This document shows positions 1 to 17,828 of a stretch of 64,000 nucleotides of DNA, one piece after another (position 1 is the first letter of the stretch; each line of letters starts with the position of its first letter). This DNA is from Ophioceras dolichostomum (lineage: Eukaryota; Ascomycota; Sordariomycetes; Magnaporthales; Ophioceraceae), in assembly GCA_003049485.1 (NCBI GenBank), contig PYST01000064.1, forward strand, positions 39,858-103,857, written 5' to 3'. A program made the translations under genes and the position numbers. The notes beneath the pieces are model-generated. The model did not search any database. It had not been told where the DNA came from and saw only the letters and a program-made list of their open reading frames with translations.

Positions 1-3000
1 CCCCCCCCCTGCCTGGCAAGCCTGGTCCGCACCCCTACCCTGCTCTACCCTGCTGCCCCAGTCCCGGCCATTTTTTGCCTCCTCCCCTCTCCCACCACGA
101 CATGGCTCCATGGCTGATGCCGACGGACCCCGGGACCTACCAGCTACCACGATTTGGATTTTTGACACCACCCCAGTTGCGCTGCTTCTCTTCAGCGCAC
201 GCCCCTAAAACACACACCACGCCCTCGACCCCCTCAAAACGAGCGAGTACGGAGTCGGGAGTACAGTACGACCTGCCCTGCCGGCGCTGCTCCCACCTTG
301 GCTACCTGACCCGTGTATGCAGGCGCCGCCGCTGCAGGAGGGGAGCGAAGCAGCCAACTTGGCCAGACCTACCTCCTCCACGCTTCTCTGTTGAGCGTGT
401 CTTGCCCACCTGCATACTTTCAGGTAGACACTCAATGCACTAAACGGACGGGCAGGACATCGAGCCAGTAGCGAGCGACCACCACGCATACGCAGGGCAA
501 ATCAGGCGGTGGCCACATCGTCCGACCGATCATGACGCAGGGCAACTGGCCTACTAACTTGGCCGGACCTAGACTAGCGCAAACGACGACAGCTGGAAAG
601 ATGGCCCTAAACAGGCGCTGCTGCTGGTGCCGGCTTAACTTGTGAACGGCGGGCGGATACATGAAGGAAAAAGCAAAATGTGAACCGATAAAAAGAAAGA
701 AAAAAAGAAGCAAAGAAACGGACAACGCGAGACAAAGTGGGGTGAGGGAGGAGGGGATGGACGGGCAGCAGCGCCTGTGGCCGGTCGGCCAGAATGGACG
801 GTCCATTCTCCGTGCTTAAGATGGAGCGGTAAAAAGGAGAGCGAGCACTGGGGTCAAGCCGGCACGCTCAGTCAGGCAGGCATGTGGACGCAGTGCGTGC
901 TGTGGGAATAAGATCAGCAGGGCATCGAAAGGATCTCCGAGAACTGGAAGGAAGGAGTGGGTAGGCCCTGTGGATCACCCCGCTGAGATCCCGGTCAGGT
1001 ATCGCTCGCTCTCTGGCGGGCTCGCGGACAGGCGGGCTGGCACAGACGCTGGAGCACTGAAGAGGGGAAAAAAAAAAGATAAAAATGTTTCGTACCTCTG
1101 TACAATGCCCAATGTACCTGCTCTTGCCGTATCGTCCCGTACCGTACCCACCAGTCCCATCTTGCCAGCTTCCATCTATCCTGCTCGATTGATCCCCTTC
1201 CCTCCCCTCCATGCTCCATCCATTCGCAGCGATACCGGGACGCGGCGCATGGAAACAGACAGACTCACGGATGAGCAGAAGGCAGGCAGGTGTCTTCTCC
1301 CTGCAAACGGTAGGTGTAGTGGATGGATAGATCTGTCGAATTTTTTAGCCTGTGCGGCCAGCCTTTTCGGGCAACGTTAGCTTATGCCTACTAAGGTACC
1401 TAACCTACAGCCCGTGTGCTAGTTCGTAGACTGTAGGCAAGCACCGAGGGAGGTTGACTCCTAGAGGGGAGGAGGTGGTGGTGGGCCAAGTCGTGGTGGG
1501 CTGTGCTCACGACTTGCATATGCTGAATGACAAAAAATCCGAGCATTGATGATTCCAAGCAATGGGATGGCCGAGGGCCTGCAACCGCAGCTGAAAGGTG
1601 CATATGGCCACCTAGCGCAGCGAACGCCACTTACCCAATTGTACCGGTACATGTACCAGGTAGCCAAGTTCCTCCTTTGGTCACTTTTTCGAGAGCGGGT
1701 GGACAAGCGGGTTTACAGAACTCCTCCCACTATTCCCTTGTTGAGCCACCGATACTACCAGAATACAGGATGTCGACGATTCGTTCTCTGTACTTTTTCT
1801 CCCTCATGCTGCTTTTCCAGCCCTCCAGAAACTGAAACACAAGACACCCCCCTCCTTGCCCCCCTTCCCGTCCATCACTTTTTGAAGTACCGCGCAGATG
1901 TTTTTCTCAGGTGGTTCCCTTGTTGCCACGCGGTTAAGCAGGAGGCTGCCGTGCAATATACGAGCCCAGCCTTCGGTGACTTTCTTGACATATTGCGCCT
2001 GATATTAAAATGTAGTCTGTCGAGCATTACGGCACATTTAGCACCGAGCCATCGCGATATCGGACTGCTGGCTGGCTGTTCTGTTGAGTGTTGAGTGTTG
2101 AGAGAGTTTTTCTTGATATAGGAGCAATGATGGTTGATATCGCCACATGCTATTAGCCCGCTCTGAACGCAGCACAGGTATTCCGTAGCATGCCTACCCA
2201 CACCATGTGAGGGGGCCAGAAGCCCAAGCCCTTCATAGATGTGTGCATATACAACCCTGAGTCCCCACGATCCACCAAGACGCTTCTCATACCAACGAGA
2301 GCGCGAGTCACAGGGTAGCCTACGACTCGCTGGAACGGGGATCCATTGTGCACCACTGCTGGGTAGCTGCAGCAGCGAAGGACAGAGTGGTGTGTCATGC
2401 AGGTCGCATGGGCGTGGCGTTGTGGTAATGAGAAAGACAGGTGCGTGCGATGTGCGGCTAGCTAGGACTCCAGACCAGAGCACTTGGAAGGGATGACCTC
2501 CATCGCCGAACAACCGAGCAGGGACAGGAGAGGAACGGGAAACAAGCAGGCATGAAGTTGCAAGCTGCGCTGCGCTTATCATGCAGGAGCAGGCTTTTCG
2601 ATCCAACCCAAAGTTTGTTTTGTCGTCCGGGGAAAAATATCTCAAGGCGCCAATTCGTCTCTGAGAGATTGTCTTGCAAGCCTAGTCATCTCTGATCATC
2701 TCTGGTCATCTCTGGAAATTGGGCCATCATATCGACTCTGCCCAGTAGGACGCTGCTTCGAGTAAGCTGAAACCCACTGACATATAACGGGGGGAATAAA
2801 GATGAGGCGATCAGCTAGGTACGGAGGTACCTATCTAGGTACATATCTTGGTAGATAGGTCATTGTGCTTGAGGCTATTTTGGTCAGGAAGGAAGGAGGC
2901 AAAAAAAGCCGCGACAAGCGATAATGAGCCAACATCGGGAGGGTCCAAGATGCAATCGCGGGGGTGTCGGAGTCAAGGCCGTCTACTTTTCTGTCATCTT

Positions 3001-6000
3001 TCGTGCCAATCACGGGCTTGAAACACGGAGAAGACATCGTAACTGCCATTCTGCACCTCCAAGTGGGTGGAAGAGGGCTCGGGACCATCCCGTTCCCATG
3101 TTCCCGCCCCCTGGCTGGGGCTGGCTGGGGCTGGCTTGTGGTGATGGTGATGGTGGGCAAAAACCAACATCCGCAACCCCCCGGTCCGGCAAAGCATCTC
3201 GTTCGTTCCTCGCGTCGACTTGCTCCACGGCAAACGGCCGAAGACAGAAACGTCTGCATGGCTCCCCTGGAAGCGTCTGGGGTAGAAGCTAGCGTGGGAG
3301 AACGATTCAGCTCACACAGATGGCAAGCGTGAACTGTTGGAAAGGAGGGTTGGCGATACCAGCTGGGGGGAGGGGAGGGGGGAGGGCTGTTGGTGCTCTC
3401 CTGCCTCCTGCCTCCCATGTTTTCCCCAAGACCCAGGGCCATAGTAAGACAAACCCGGACGGTCGAACCACAATTGGAATAGGGAAACGAAATGGGCCAG
3501 ACACTCAAGGCCAGAAACAACGAGAGCCTGTCGATGGCCTTTCTCGACGTTGACACCCCTGTTAGCGGCGGAGGGTGGGAAAGAGTGTGGGAGGTTGATA
3601 TGCCACTTCTGGATCCTGATTGGTCCGTGGGCATGAGACGGTCCGGTCCATCAACGAGAAAAAAGGCCGAAAGTCGTGCTCCAATTGGCCAAAAAATCAA
3701 AATTTTCTTCTCAAGTGGGAAGACTCGATAGGACAAAAGGGCTGGCAAGCAGCCGGGAGGCCAGACCTCGCACACCTGGGGGACACCAGACACCACCAAC
3801 CTTGTGGTCTCGGGGACGAATGGGGTCAAGTGCGTGTGTACTGAGGTGTGTGTGAAGTCGGGTGGGTGATGCAATTCAAAGCGAGGAAAAGAAGACGGCG
3901 TACTATTACTTGTACCCCCAATCTGCAAAAATAACGCCGCTGCAAGGGCAAGGGCCAGGGGGGCAGAAGACCCAGTGGAGATGAGAACCAATTTGGAAGT
4001 GGAAGAAAAAAGAAGCTCTCACCATGCATGCAGACTTCCTGTTCGAGGCACACACACGCCTGTTTTTGCTCCTGATGATATGACACCGGTGCGGCCTGGC
4101 TGGCTGCTGTTTGGCCAGGAGACTGGCTGGCCACCCCCATGCGACCGCAGATCCCGTGGGAAAACGAAAACGCGCCGCGCCCATCTCTGAATGGCCCCAA
4201 TCTGGCCTCATCAAGACGGCGGGCCAATCCCCGATCTCAAGAGGCCGCTCCAAGCCGAAAGACCACACACGAAAGGGGTGTCGTCGTCAATGCAGTCAGG
4301 GCAGGATGCGAGGTAGGATGGGAAGCAGACGCGGGAACGAGGATGGGGACGCGTCCTCGGTCGCTTTGCTAGCTTGCTCCGATAGTAGAAGAGTCATCTA
4401 ACTCATCCATCCATGTGGATGAGCTTGTTGGGAAGCTCGGTTTCAATGAGGCCGAGCATCACTCACTCCGCTCATTCTGCTCACTTGAGCAGGCAAAAAT
4501 CCCTCTCGGGCTCGGTGGGGTGGAGGACCGAGATCGCTCACCTGACGACCGACATGACAGCGTGGAGGCCGTCGTTGTACAGTACGTCCTGATGATCACT
4601 CATGTGATGGATGATCTCGTCCCATCCTCATTTCTCCATCCCTCCCAATTCCCTCAGCTGAGCGGTTGCATGCCGGGAAGCCCACAGACACTCCCTACCT
4701 GTGCGCTTTGAAAGGGGGGCATTGGCTTTTCGACGATTGATAGTGTCGGGATGGAATGGATAGCACAAAGTGGGCAATTGGCCAGGCGAAAAGCGAAGGA
4801 GAAGAGGAAGCTGGGGCTAGCTGGAGTTCAGTCATGCAGTTGGCAAGAAGGAGCACGGATGGATAGAAGGCATGGGAAGCTCGGCAGGTATCGGCCTAGC
4901 GTCGCCAGGCTATTTTTGGCCCCCTATCCTTGATCGCGCATGCCCAGTCCATGGCCCGAGCTTCACATATCGTGCTGCCCGCTGAGGCCTCGCTGAAGAT
5001 GCCCCCTGGAAAAGATGGATGCAGCACGCAGCAACACGCAGCTCGTTCGCCTTGCATCGCGTCGTCCATCAACCTTGGCTCGGAGGGAAAATCCGCGTGA
5101 CAGCGAAAGGCTGCCTCGGGTTATTGGCGACCCAGGTACCTACTCGGTAGGCAGGCACCTTAGGTACCGAGCAAGGCGGGCTGAGCTCAGGAGCGCCACC
5201 TACAACTTTTTGGAGGCATCCAGCGTAGCGTTTTCCCCAACACGGATAAGCTGCAGATGTTGGTCACGCTGAGCACTGTCTCCAGTGCGTCAGGTTAATA
5301 CACAGGCCTGAGAATCATATATGATGAGCGAGCGGATTGGTAGTCCAGGTAGCTTCCCTTCCATAGCGCCATCTCTAATAAGGCGAGTTAGACGTCTTCG
5401 TCCTCGGTCAGGGGGGCGCTGATGGGAGCTGACAAGGACAGAAATCGACGGTAGTGGTGGTTTCGTCACTTGACCTTCCGCACCGCTGAAGAGAGTCGTC
5501 GCACAGAGCGGAGCCAACATCACATGAACCACCTAATGTGGCCGACCGCTTCTCGATGAAACCATTTATCCTGATTCTTTCCTTTGTCTGTGGCAGCGGA
5601 CTGGTCCGGCGGTGACCATTGAGATAGCCGTGTTCTTTTGAGGCGTCGCGGCTTGTTCCAAGGAGGAAAACGTACAAGCAATCAGGTTTGGTGCAGGCTA
5701 CGGAGTGAAGACGGCGTGGTCCCTACACCAACTCCTGGCTCGCCGCGAAAGGCCGCCTCCTGGATCTGGCAGAATCAACCCCGCCTCCTCGCACCCCCCC
5801 CTAGTTCGGCATCTTGCGATTCAGAGTAGGGGGCCCCCCATGTCCTCCAGAAACCGGACATGCCGGCGAGAAGCGGCTGCTCTTACGCGTCTCTTAGCTG
5901 TAAGTACAGCATTCTGACTTACATGTGCTTGATGCCGGTGGCCATGAAAAGAAAAAAAATGTCTCTGCCTGTTGGTACATTCCGCACGACTCGGGTACCT

Positions 6001-8340
6001 AGTATCGAGGGGCTTCGGACGCTGGAGTCTGCATACGCGGGGCGCAGCATTTAACATCAAGCTTTGTCACCAACGTCCTGGATGCGCGAAGAGAATGGCA
6101 AATCGCCGTCACCATTGGATCGTGGCCAAGGGAACCTAGGGAGACGTTGGCGCCGGTGCTGTTGCTTTTTTGGCTGTTCCCTTTTGGCGCTGGTGCTGGT
6201 GCTGGTGCTGGTCCTGGCGCTGGCGTTTACACTGGCATCGGGGCTACTCAAGGCTCCGTCCGTCTGGTGTCGTTTGGATTTGGCCGAGTCGTACAAAGTA
6301 CGCGCCTGCTGAAGATGAACCTTGATCCTCGGTGTTGCTCGGACCTTGTCCTATACACCGGTCAAGCTTTAAGTGGCATTTTTTTTCTCTGAAGAGGCAG
6401 ACCATAAATTCGGAAGGGAAGAGGACCAGGAGGACATGCATTCCATGTCCATGTCGTTTTTTTCTTTTTGTCCACTTGACACAAGATGCTCCGGGATGGT
6501 CTGTCTCCAGCTCGGCAGCACGCGACGCGGCAGAGGAAAGCGATCGTCGTGTGGCGCAGCAGATACAGACTGTTCTCGATGTCTTGTGTCCTGACGTCTT
6601 CTGCAGGTTATATGTGATGTTTAGGGGCATCGAAAGGATAGGCTGGCAGTCGTTGGGCCAATTTTCTTCTTCCCCAACCCCCAAACCGGCTTCCTTGAAA
6701 GTAGGTGTTTAGGGGCTGCCATGTCAAGCAAGTCGTTTGGGAGTTGCCATCTCTTCCCGGTACGATCCAGGATGAGCTGAGAAGCCGAAGAAATCGGGGC
6801 TATCCAGGTACGCATGATCGCCAGGCCTCGCTGGCCAATACCCCGATCTGTGCTTCCGAGTCCAGGGAAGATGCCGTGCAAGAGGCGAAACGTTTAGCGG
6901 GGCAACAGCTTTTTCCTGCTCTTAGGTTCCATGTTCTCGTCTCCTGAAATGCCCCATCTCCGGACTCGGATGTTGGAGGTAAACCGAGCCAGCGAGCTTG
7001 TTCCAGACGTCATTCATCAGTACAAGTCGAGAGGGTTGGTGTCAAGCGTCAACGGGAGTGGTGTCCACCTTCAGGAGTTGTGGTGTCGTGGTACAAATGC
7101 ATGCACATACCAGGCGAAGGCGAACGGAAAAGGCGCCACCACCGCCTGGGAGGCAGCCGACCGATTCCGCTACCAATGATCTTCCCCCGCATGCCTCAGC
7201 CACATCCCGGTGACGTGGGAGCTGCAAGCCACTGTACAAATGTTCATCTGAAACGAAACAAAACTTGCTGAATTTGTCCTGCAGCGTGGAGACAGACACA
7301 CTGCATGCATTCCTTAGTACATACAAGTACCTTATACGGAGGTACAATGCTGTCCCTTTAGGAAGCCACATGGTGCTGTGGAAGAGTTGACCGTCGAACG
7401 CAGTACTAAAAATATCCAGATGTTTCTGCCCGGCGGGCGACGGCATTCTCTAGGCCACCGAAGAAGCCGGATGGAAACGAAGCTCGGGAAGTCAGAACCT
7501 AATGATAGACTGTCAGAAGGTTGACTTTTGCAAAATGGGTGTTTCGGGATCAACCTCTTCCCGCCCTCGTGTTCTCGGGAAAGCGGGCAGGCAGACTCGC
7601 AAGCAGGGTCACCCAAGGAGGAAAGGAAGAAGCTGATCGGAGGAATTCGAGTCATAAGCACATGATCGAGGACAGCGAAGTGAGCGATACGGGGTTGCTG
7701 TGATAGGCTGCTGCAGTTGCTGTGCACCGTGATACCTGTCCGGTGCCCAGTGCCCGGTGCGGTACAGAGCTCGGGGTGGGGGATACGGAATTCCTCAGTA
7801 GTGGATGCGGGGCGCTGTAATACCGGCGCTTCGAGGCGGCCGCTCGATCGGCAGCTTCCGATCGGAGGAGATGCACGGAGGTGCTCCGAGCTCGTTGTCC
7901 ACGAATTCCCTGTGTCCCCACGGCCCTACCTGATTCCATATGTGATCTCATTTGTGTGGTATTAACTGTAGTTGGATTTGGCCATCATTGATGGCCTCAA
8001 GTTGGTGAAAAGTGGCCGCCCAACACGGGCCACCACCGTATCACGGCCCCCAGATTGAGGCGTTAGCTCGGAGCTTTGACACCTACGTCACAACACCGAT
8101 TACATCCGCATTCGATGCTGGCGTCTGACAACAACCAACAGAGCTCGACCCAGCCTCAAGGATCACCATATTTTGACACTTCGGCATTTGATCGAATCTT
8201 TTCCTGTGCAGATGTAGCTTTGATTGTACATAGAATCGTCACGAGAGCATCGCATTGCAGCTATGGGCGTCTGATTGTTTCATCGGTCTCGATTACCCGA
8301 GGTGGACCCCCTTTGCGACGCCCAATCATTCATCGACAAC
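1..8340. other. gene-poor region, no supportable coding sequence
   Basis: I see no gene here. The open frames are short or compositionally biased, overlap on both strands, and lack recognisable domains or plausible splice chains. The sequence has C/T-rich and A/G-rich patches, scattered TAGGTA/GGTACC half-sites (near 1395, 2815-2860, 5135-5168 and 5994), a short 10-bp repeat (tcatctctgg-like, 2686-2715) and a GCTGGT-type repeat (about 6188-6225). It may be a long upstream regulatory region, or hold a non-coding transcript or a diverged gene that cannot be seen without RNA data. Confidence 0.6.
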
Positions 8341-13760
<5,420 letters not shown>

Positions 13761-14982
13761 TCTGTTGTTCTTTGATGCCCTACCTTGCCTTACCTATCTT
13801 GTCCCTTTCCATAAGCAAACCCCTTCTTCCCTTTCTTTCTTTTTTCTTCACAGAGCCCCTATCCTCCTCTCTAGACTTTCTTTTTGTACGTTTTGGATGA
13901 GACTGTCAGCTGGATACATTGCTCGCGAAGGCTTAGAGAACAGACAGGATACGAAGGCAGATTAGGATTGGCTAGCACGTTGGACATTACACGATATATT
14001 TAATCCATGCCTTTTTTTTCGAAGTCGGTGACACTCCGGACTCTTGTTGTCTTGGCGGACGGGAGCTAAGAGGCTGTGAATCGCCGTCTCCCGTAGCTCA
14101 CGAGCTCGGACTACCTAAAATTGTTTGACGCTGTTTAAATGCGAGACAAGTGCTGACGGACGAGCTTATCGAAAACTGCCGGCCACCTCGGGATCGTCCT
14201 CTGCAATCTGCCTCGGAGCCTCTCTCGCCCTACAATGTACTTCTTTCCTATTCATCAGGGACAGACAACCGGAAAGCTATGATCTCAATGGCCTGGACCG
14301 TGACGTTGGGATGGAGTTGTGAGCCTGCGCGGGGAAGCTGGGGTCGTTCCAACTCCGCAGGGACGGGATGACGTCAGGGTTGGGACTTTTCGGAGGCGAG
14401 CGCAAAGTCCGGCCCCTGTATTTCACCCGCTACAAGCCATCAATCAGCCCCAGGCAGAGGCAAAGGGAGGGCCTGGCGCAGTGGACCAAGCAGTTGAGAC
14501 CGCCGTTCGTTGGCACGCGCATGGCGACTTGTTAGTTCGTTCAGGGGGTGCCGCGCCGCGACTAAAATAAATCCATTCCAAGGTAAGGTAACTTGGGGGG
14601 AATTTTGTCTTTGGAATCCTTCAATGGCCTCGAGCTCTCACCGCTTTCGTTTGGAAACAAAAACTTCACAGAACCTCCTTTTTCGTCGACTGTTCAATTG
14701 GCCTGGGAGACGACTAATGCGACGAGTCAGCGAGCTTCTCCCTAGCACAGAAAGGCCGCTGCCTGAGAGGAGGCCGCGTACTTTCATCATAGCGCACTCG
14801 ACACGCACAGTAGTACATACCTAGTATAGCACGACGGCGCTGAGTTCATCGGAGGCTTGCTTTATTGTCACCGACCTCGGAACCTCGACGTTCTATGCCT
14901 GGATTCGCGGATTCCCTGGCCCCCTCGCCCTGACGACTTTGACTCACATACTGGAGGCGAGTCCGGAACCGCACACCTAGAA
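13761..14982. other. intergenic region, SIP3-like 3' flank and DUF3074 gene promoter
   Basis: I see no gene in this 1.2 kb. It should contain the 3' UTR of the SIP3-like gene and the promoter and leader of the next gene. A frame open from 14857 runs into that gene, but its first 42 codons look like leader sequence. Confidence 0.6.
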
Positions 14983-17502
14983 ATGGCGCATCATGAGCCA
15001 TTCAAGGCGCTGAGCCCGATCGAATGGGCCTGTGTAGCCAACGGCAGCCTGTCCGACTTCCTAGGCGACACATTCTCGCACGCGCAGACCCTCATAGACA
15101 GCATACCGCTTCCGCAGAGCGTCGCAAGCGCCGCGACCGGCGCCGGCGGCCGGGTGCGGTCGGCCACAGACCCTTCAGCAGGCGGCGCCGTGGTGGCCAT
15201 AAACAGGACGCTGACGGCCAACAGCGGCCACAGCCACCACCGCCACCACAACAGCGCGGCGACGGCCAAGCTGCTGCACAAGGAGTGGCGCGAGGTCAAG
15301 ATCAACCCGCGCGACAACGCGCTGGCCATCAACGTGTACAAGCTCGGCGGCCGCGACGGCAAAGGCGCCTGGTTCGCCAGGCGGAGCGTCCACGAGGGCA
15401 TCACCTTCGAGAAGTTCCGCCTCGGGCTCGAGGCCGAGTTCGAAGAGGCGCTCAAGGCCCGCGAGGCCCACATGGCTCGCGTGGGGAGCGGGGGTGCCCA
15501 GCCCGGGCCTGGCACCGGCAAGGTGCGCGGCATCGGCGCCGAACGGAAGGTGGAGAGCTTCGCCGTCGAGGACAGGGGCAAGGGGGAGGTGTTCCAGCTC
15601 TCGGCGCAGTTCCCCGGCCCGACGGCCCCACGCGATTTCATCACCCTGTTCTTGACGTCGTCAGTCTCGTCCGACGGCGATGGAAGCAGCAGCAGCAGCA
15701 GGAACAGGAGGAGGCCGGCGCTGAGGCAGTTCATGGTGGTTTCCAAGCCATGTGTCCACCCGGAATGCCCACCTCGGCAGGGCTTCATCCGCGGCCAGTA
15801 CGAGTCGGTAGAGATCATACGCGAGATCCCGATAGAGGTGCCTCTGCGGAAAGTTCGCTCGTCTATCGACATCACCCGGGAGGAAGGCGCCGACTATAGC
15901 AGGGCCGAACAGGTGGCCCTGGGCCGTGAAGCGGTGCTTCGGTCCGCGCGGCGGGCGGGCAGTGAAGCTGGGGTTCACGAGAACGGCGACGGTGGCGGCG
16001 ATGATGACGACGATAGCGACGATAACAAGTCGATCCGCAGCGATATCGGCACCGTTAAGGAGGCCGGCCGTGGCGGCGGGGCCGGTCACGCGGGGGTTGA
16101 GATGGACACGGCCATAGAGTGGCTCATGATCACCCGGAGTGACCCTGGCGGTAGCGTACCACGGTTCATGATCGAGAAGGGCACCCCCGCCGGCATTGTG
16201 AGCGATGCTCAACGGCTATTGGATTGGCTCGCTGCTAAGGACCTACGGGAGCTTGAGAAGTCGTTGGCAAATGGATACAAGACGGAGGCTGCCGGCGCCG
16301 CGGCGAAGGGGGAGGAGACAAGTGAAGTGGAGGAGAAGCCGGCAGAGGCAGCGGATACTAGGCGTCCACGAGGGGATAAGCTGCCCGAGATCGCCGCCGT
16401 CGGTAACAAGCGCCCCACTAGCCGTATTCCCAAGGACGCTCCGACACAGAACCTAGTTCCGGATCCTGAAGCAAGGGCAGAAGATGTCGCACCGACTGGC
16501 TTCTACGGCATGATTGCCGGGGCTCTTGGGGTTGCCAGCTCAGTAGTAGCCTCGAGGATACCGTCGTTGCCCTTCGGCACCTCATCGCTCAGGGCCACGG
16601 ACTCAGAGCCAGACCTGGATCAACAGTCCGACGACACCGCGGAGTCGAGTGACTCGTCATCGGTCCGCACCTTCAGCTCGGCGGTGGAGTTGCCAAACCA
16701 GCGGGACATCAAAGAAGGAGCGGCCGACAAGGCCAACACGGCCAACACAGCGGCACCCACCGTCGGCTCAGGGGCTCCCACTCAAGCGGAACAACTTCCA
16801 CCACCAGGAGACGTCGCGTCGAGCATCCACTCCCGCGAATCCTCCTCCTCCCACGCCGTATCCGCCTCCCTAGGCCGAGGGGCATCGACACGACACCACG
16901 AGAGAGACCTGCGCAAGCTCGAGGAGCGCCGCCGCAAGGCCAACGAGAAGATGACGCGGTCCCAGGAGAAGTCCCTCGCGAAGCGCCAGGAGGACAAGCA
17001 GCGCGACGAGGCCGCGGCGGCCAAGCTGAAGGAGAAGCACGAGCGCGAGATGGCGCGCCAAGAAGCCAAATACCAGCGCGAGCTCAAGAAGATCGAGGAA
17101 AGGAGGGCCGCGGAGGCGCGCAAGGCCGAGGAGAGGCGGCGCAAGCTGGCCGAGCGCGAGGAGCGGGCCAATCTAGGCTTGGAGCTGGATAGGGCGCGGG
17201 CGGAGCGCGACGTCGCGCTGAAGCAGATCGACATCCTGAAGGACCAGATCGGCGAGCTGCAGAGCCAGAACACGGTGCTGGTCGCGACGCTGGGGAGGCA
17301 CGGCTTGCTGAAGGGGGGTGGGGGGCCGGAGGCGTGGAGGGAGCTGAAGCTGGGGGGTGGGAGTGGTGGTAGTAGGAGTGCGAGCAGGCTGGCGCTGTCG
17401 TCGTCGACGAGCGAGTCGTCGCTGTTGTTGCAGGGCGTGGATAATGTCCAGGCTAATAACAATAGCGGCGGAAGCTCTGCGAGGGGGTCTACGAAGGCCT
17501 GA
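14983..17502 (+). CDS. DUF3074 (START-like) protein with C-terminal coiled coil
   Basis: This is a single-exon gene of 839 residues from the ATG at 14983 (MAHHEPFKAL). An in-frame ATG at 14857 adds 42 unlikely residues. The N-terminal half (about 100-425) matches my memory of the fungal DUF3074 family, a SRPBCC/START-like fold. It has the WREVKINPRDN region and the VPRFMIEKGTP...DWL end, split by acidic and Gly-rich inserts. The middle is Ser/Thr/Pro-rich and disordered. Residues about 633-770 form a highly charged Lys/Glu/Arg coiled coil, followed by a Gly/Ser tail. The exact function is unknown; a lipid or other hydrophobic ligand is an inference from the fold. The neighbour upstream on the same strand also carries a START-like domain. 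Confidence 0.85.
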   Translation: MAHHEPFKALSPIEWACVANGSLSDFLGDTFSHAQTLIDSIPLPQSVASAATGAGGRVRSATDPSAGGAVVAINRTLTANSGHSHHRHHNSAATAKLLHKEWREVKINPRDNALAINVYKLGGRDGKGAWFARRSVHEGITFEKFRLGLEAEFEEALKAREAHMARVGSGGAQPGPGTGKVRGIGAERKVESFAVEDRGKGEVFQLSAQFPGPTAPRDFITLFLTSSVSSDGDGSSSSSRNRRRPALRQFMVVSKPCVHPECPPRQGFIRGQYESVEIIREIPIEVPLRKVRSSIDITREEGADYSRAEQVALGREAVLRSARRAGSEAGVHENGDGGGDDDDDSDDNKSIRSDIGTVKEAGRGGGAGHAGVEMDTAIEWLMITRSDPGGSVPRFMIEKGTPAGIVSDAQRLLDWLAAKDLRELEKSLANGYKTEAAGAAAKGEETSEVEEKPAEAADTRRPRGDKLPEIAAVGNKRPTSRIPKDAPTQNLVPDPEARAEDVAPTGFYGMIAGALGVASSVVASRIPSLPFGTSSLRATDSEPDLDQQSDDTAESSDSSSVRTFSSAVELPNQRDIKEGAADKANTANTAAPTVGSGAPTQAEQLPPPGDVASSIHSRESSSSHAVSASLGRGASTRHHERDLRKLEERRRKANEKMTRSQEKSLAKRQEDKQRDEAAAAKLKEKHEREMARQEAKYQRELKKIEERRAAEARKAEERRRKLAEREERANLGLELDRARAERDVALKQIDILKDQIGELQSQNTVLVATLGRHGLLKGGGGPEAWRELKLGGGSGGSRSASRLALSSSTSESSLLLQGVDNVQANNNSGGSSARGSTKA

Positions 17503-17828
17503 GTGAAGCCTGATTGAGCGAGCGAGCCATGTCGTGGGTGCTCTTTATATGCCGTTATCTATCAGGACATTTGTGCATATCCACCGATTTAGGTACCCAG
17601 GTAGTGTAGTGTATACTGCCAGAACGGTGTACGAATGAGATGCTGATTGCATGAATCTACTACGTCTCTTTCATCATTGCCATCATCATACCAAATACCA
17701 AATAGGAGGCGGTTTCAAGTGCACAGTTCTCTGATTCACATCATTTTTGTGGGGCTTCGGCACCCGAAAGAAAGCGTCCGTCAGTCACATCGACGATCTA
17801 CCTGCCTAGGTACCCTATCTATTCTATT
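17503..17828. other. short convergent intergenic region
   Basis: About 326 bases separate the 3' ends of the DUF3074 gene and TRM732. There is no gene. It is AT-richer than the neighbouring coding sequence and contains two TAGGTACC-like sites (about 17590 and 17817). It must hold both 3' UTRs, which may overlap. Confidence 0.6.

Noticed and set aside
1875..2645. 256-codon open frame on the minus strand
   Set aside because: No recognisable family, irregular composition with Cys- and Arg-rich stretches, and no supporting signals.
2831..3991. 386-codon open frame on the minus strand
   Set aside because: No domain, biased Pro/Ser/Thr composition and no splice partners. Similar open frames occur on both strands here, as expected in GC-rich non-coding DNA.
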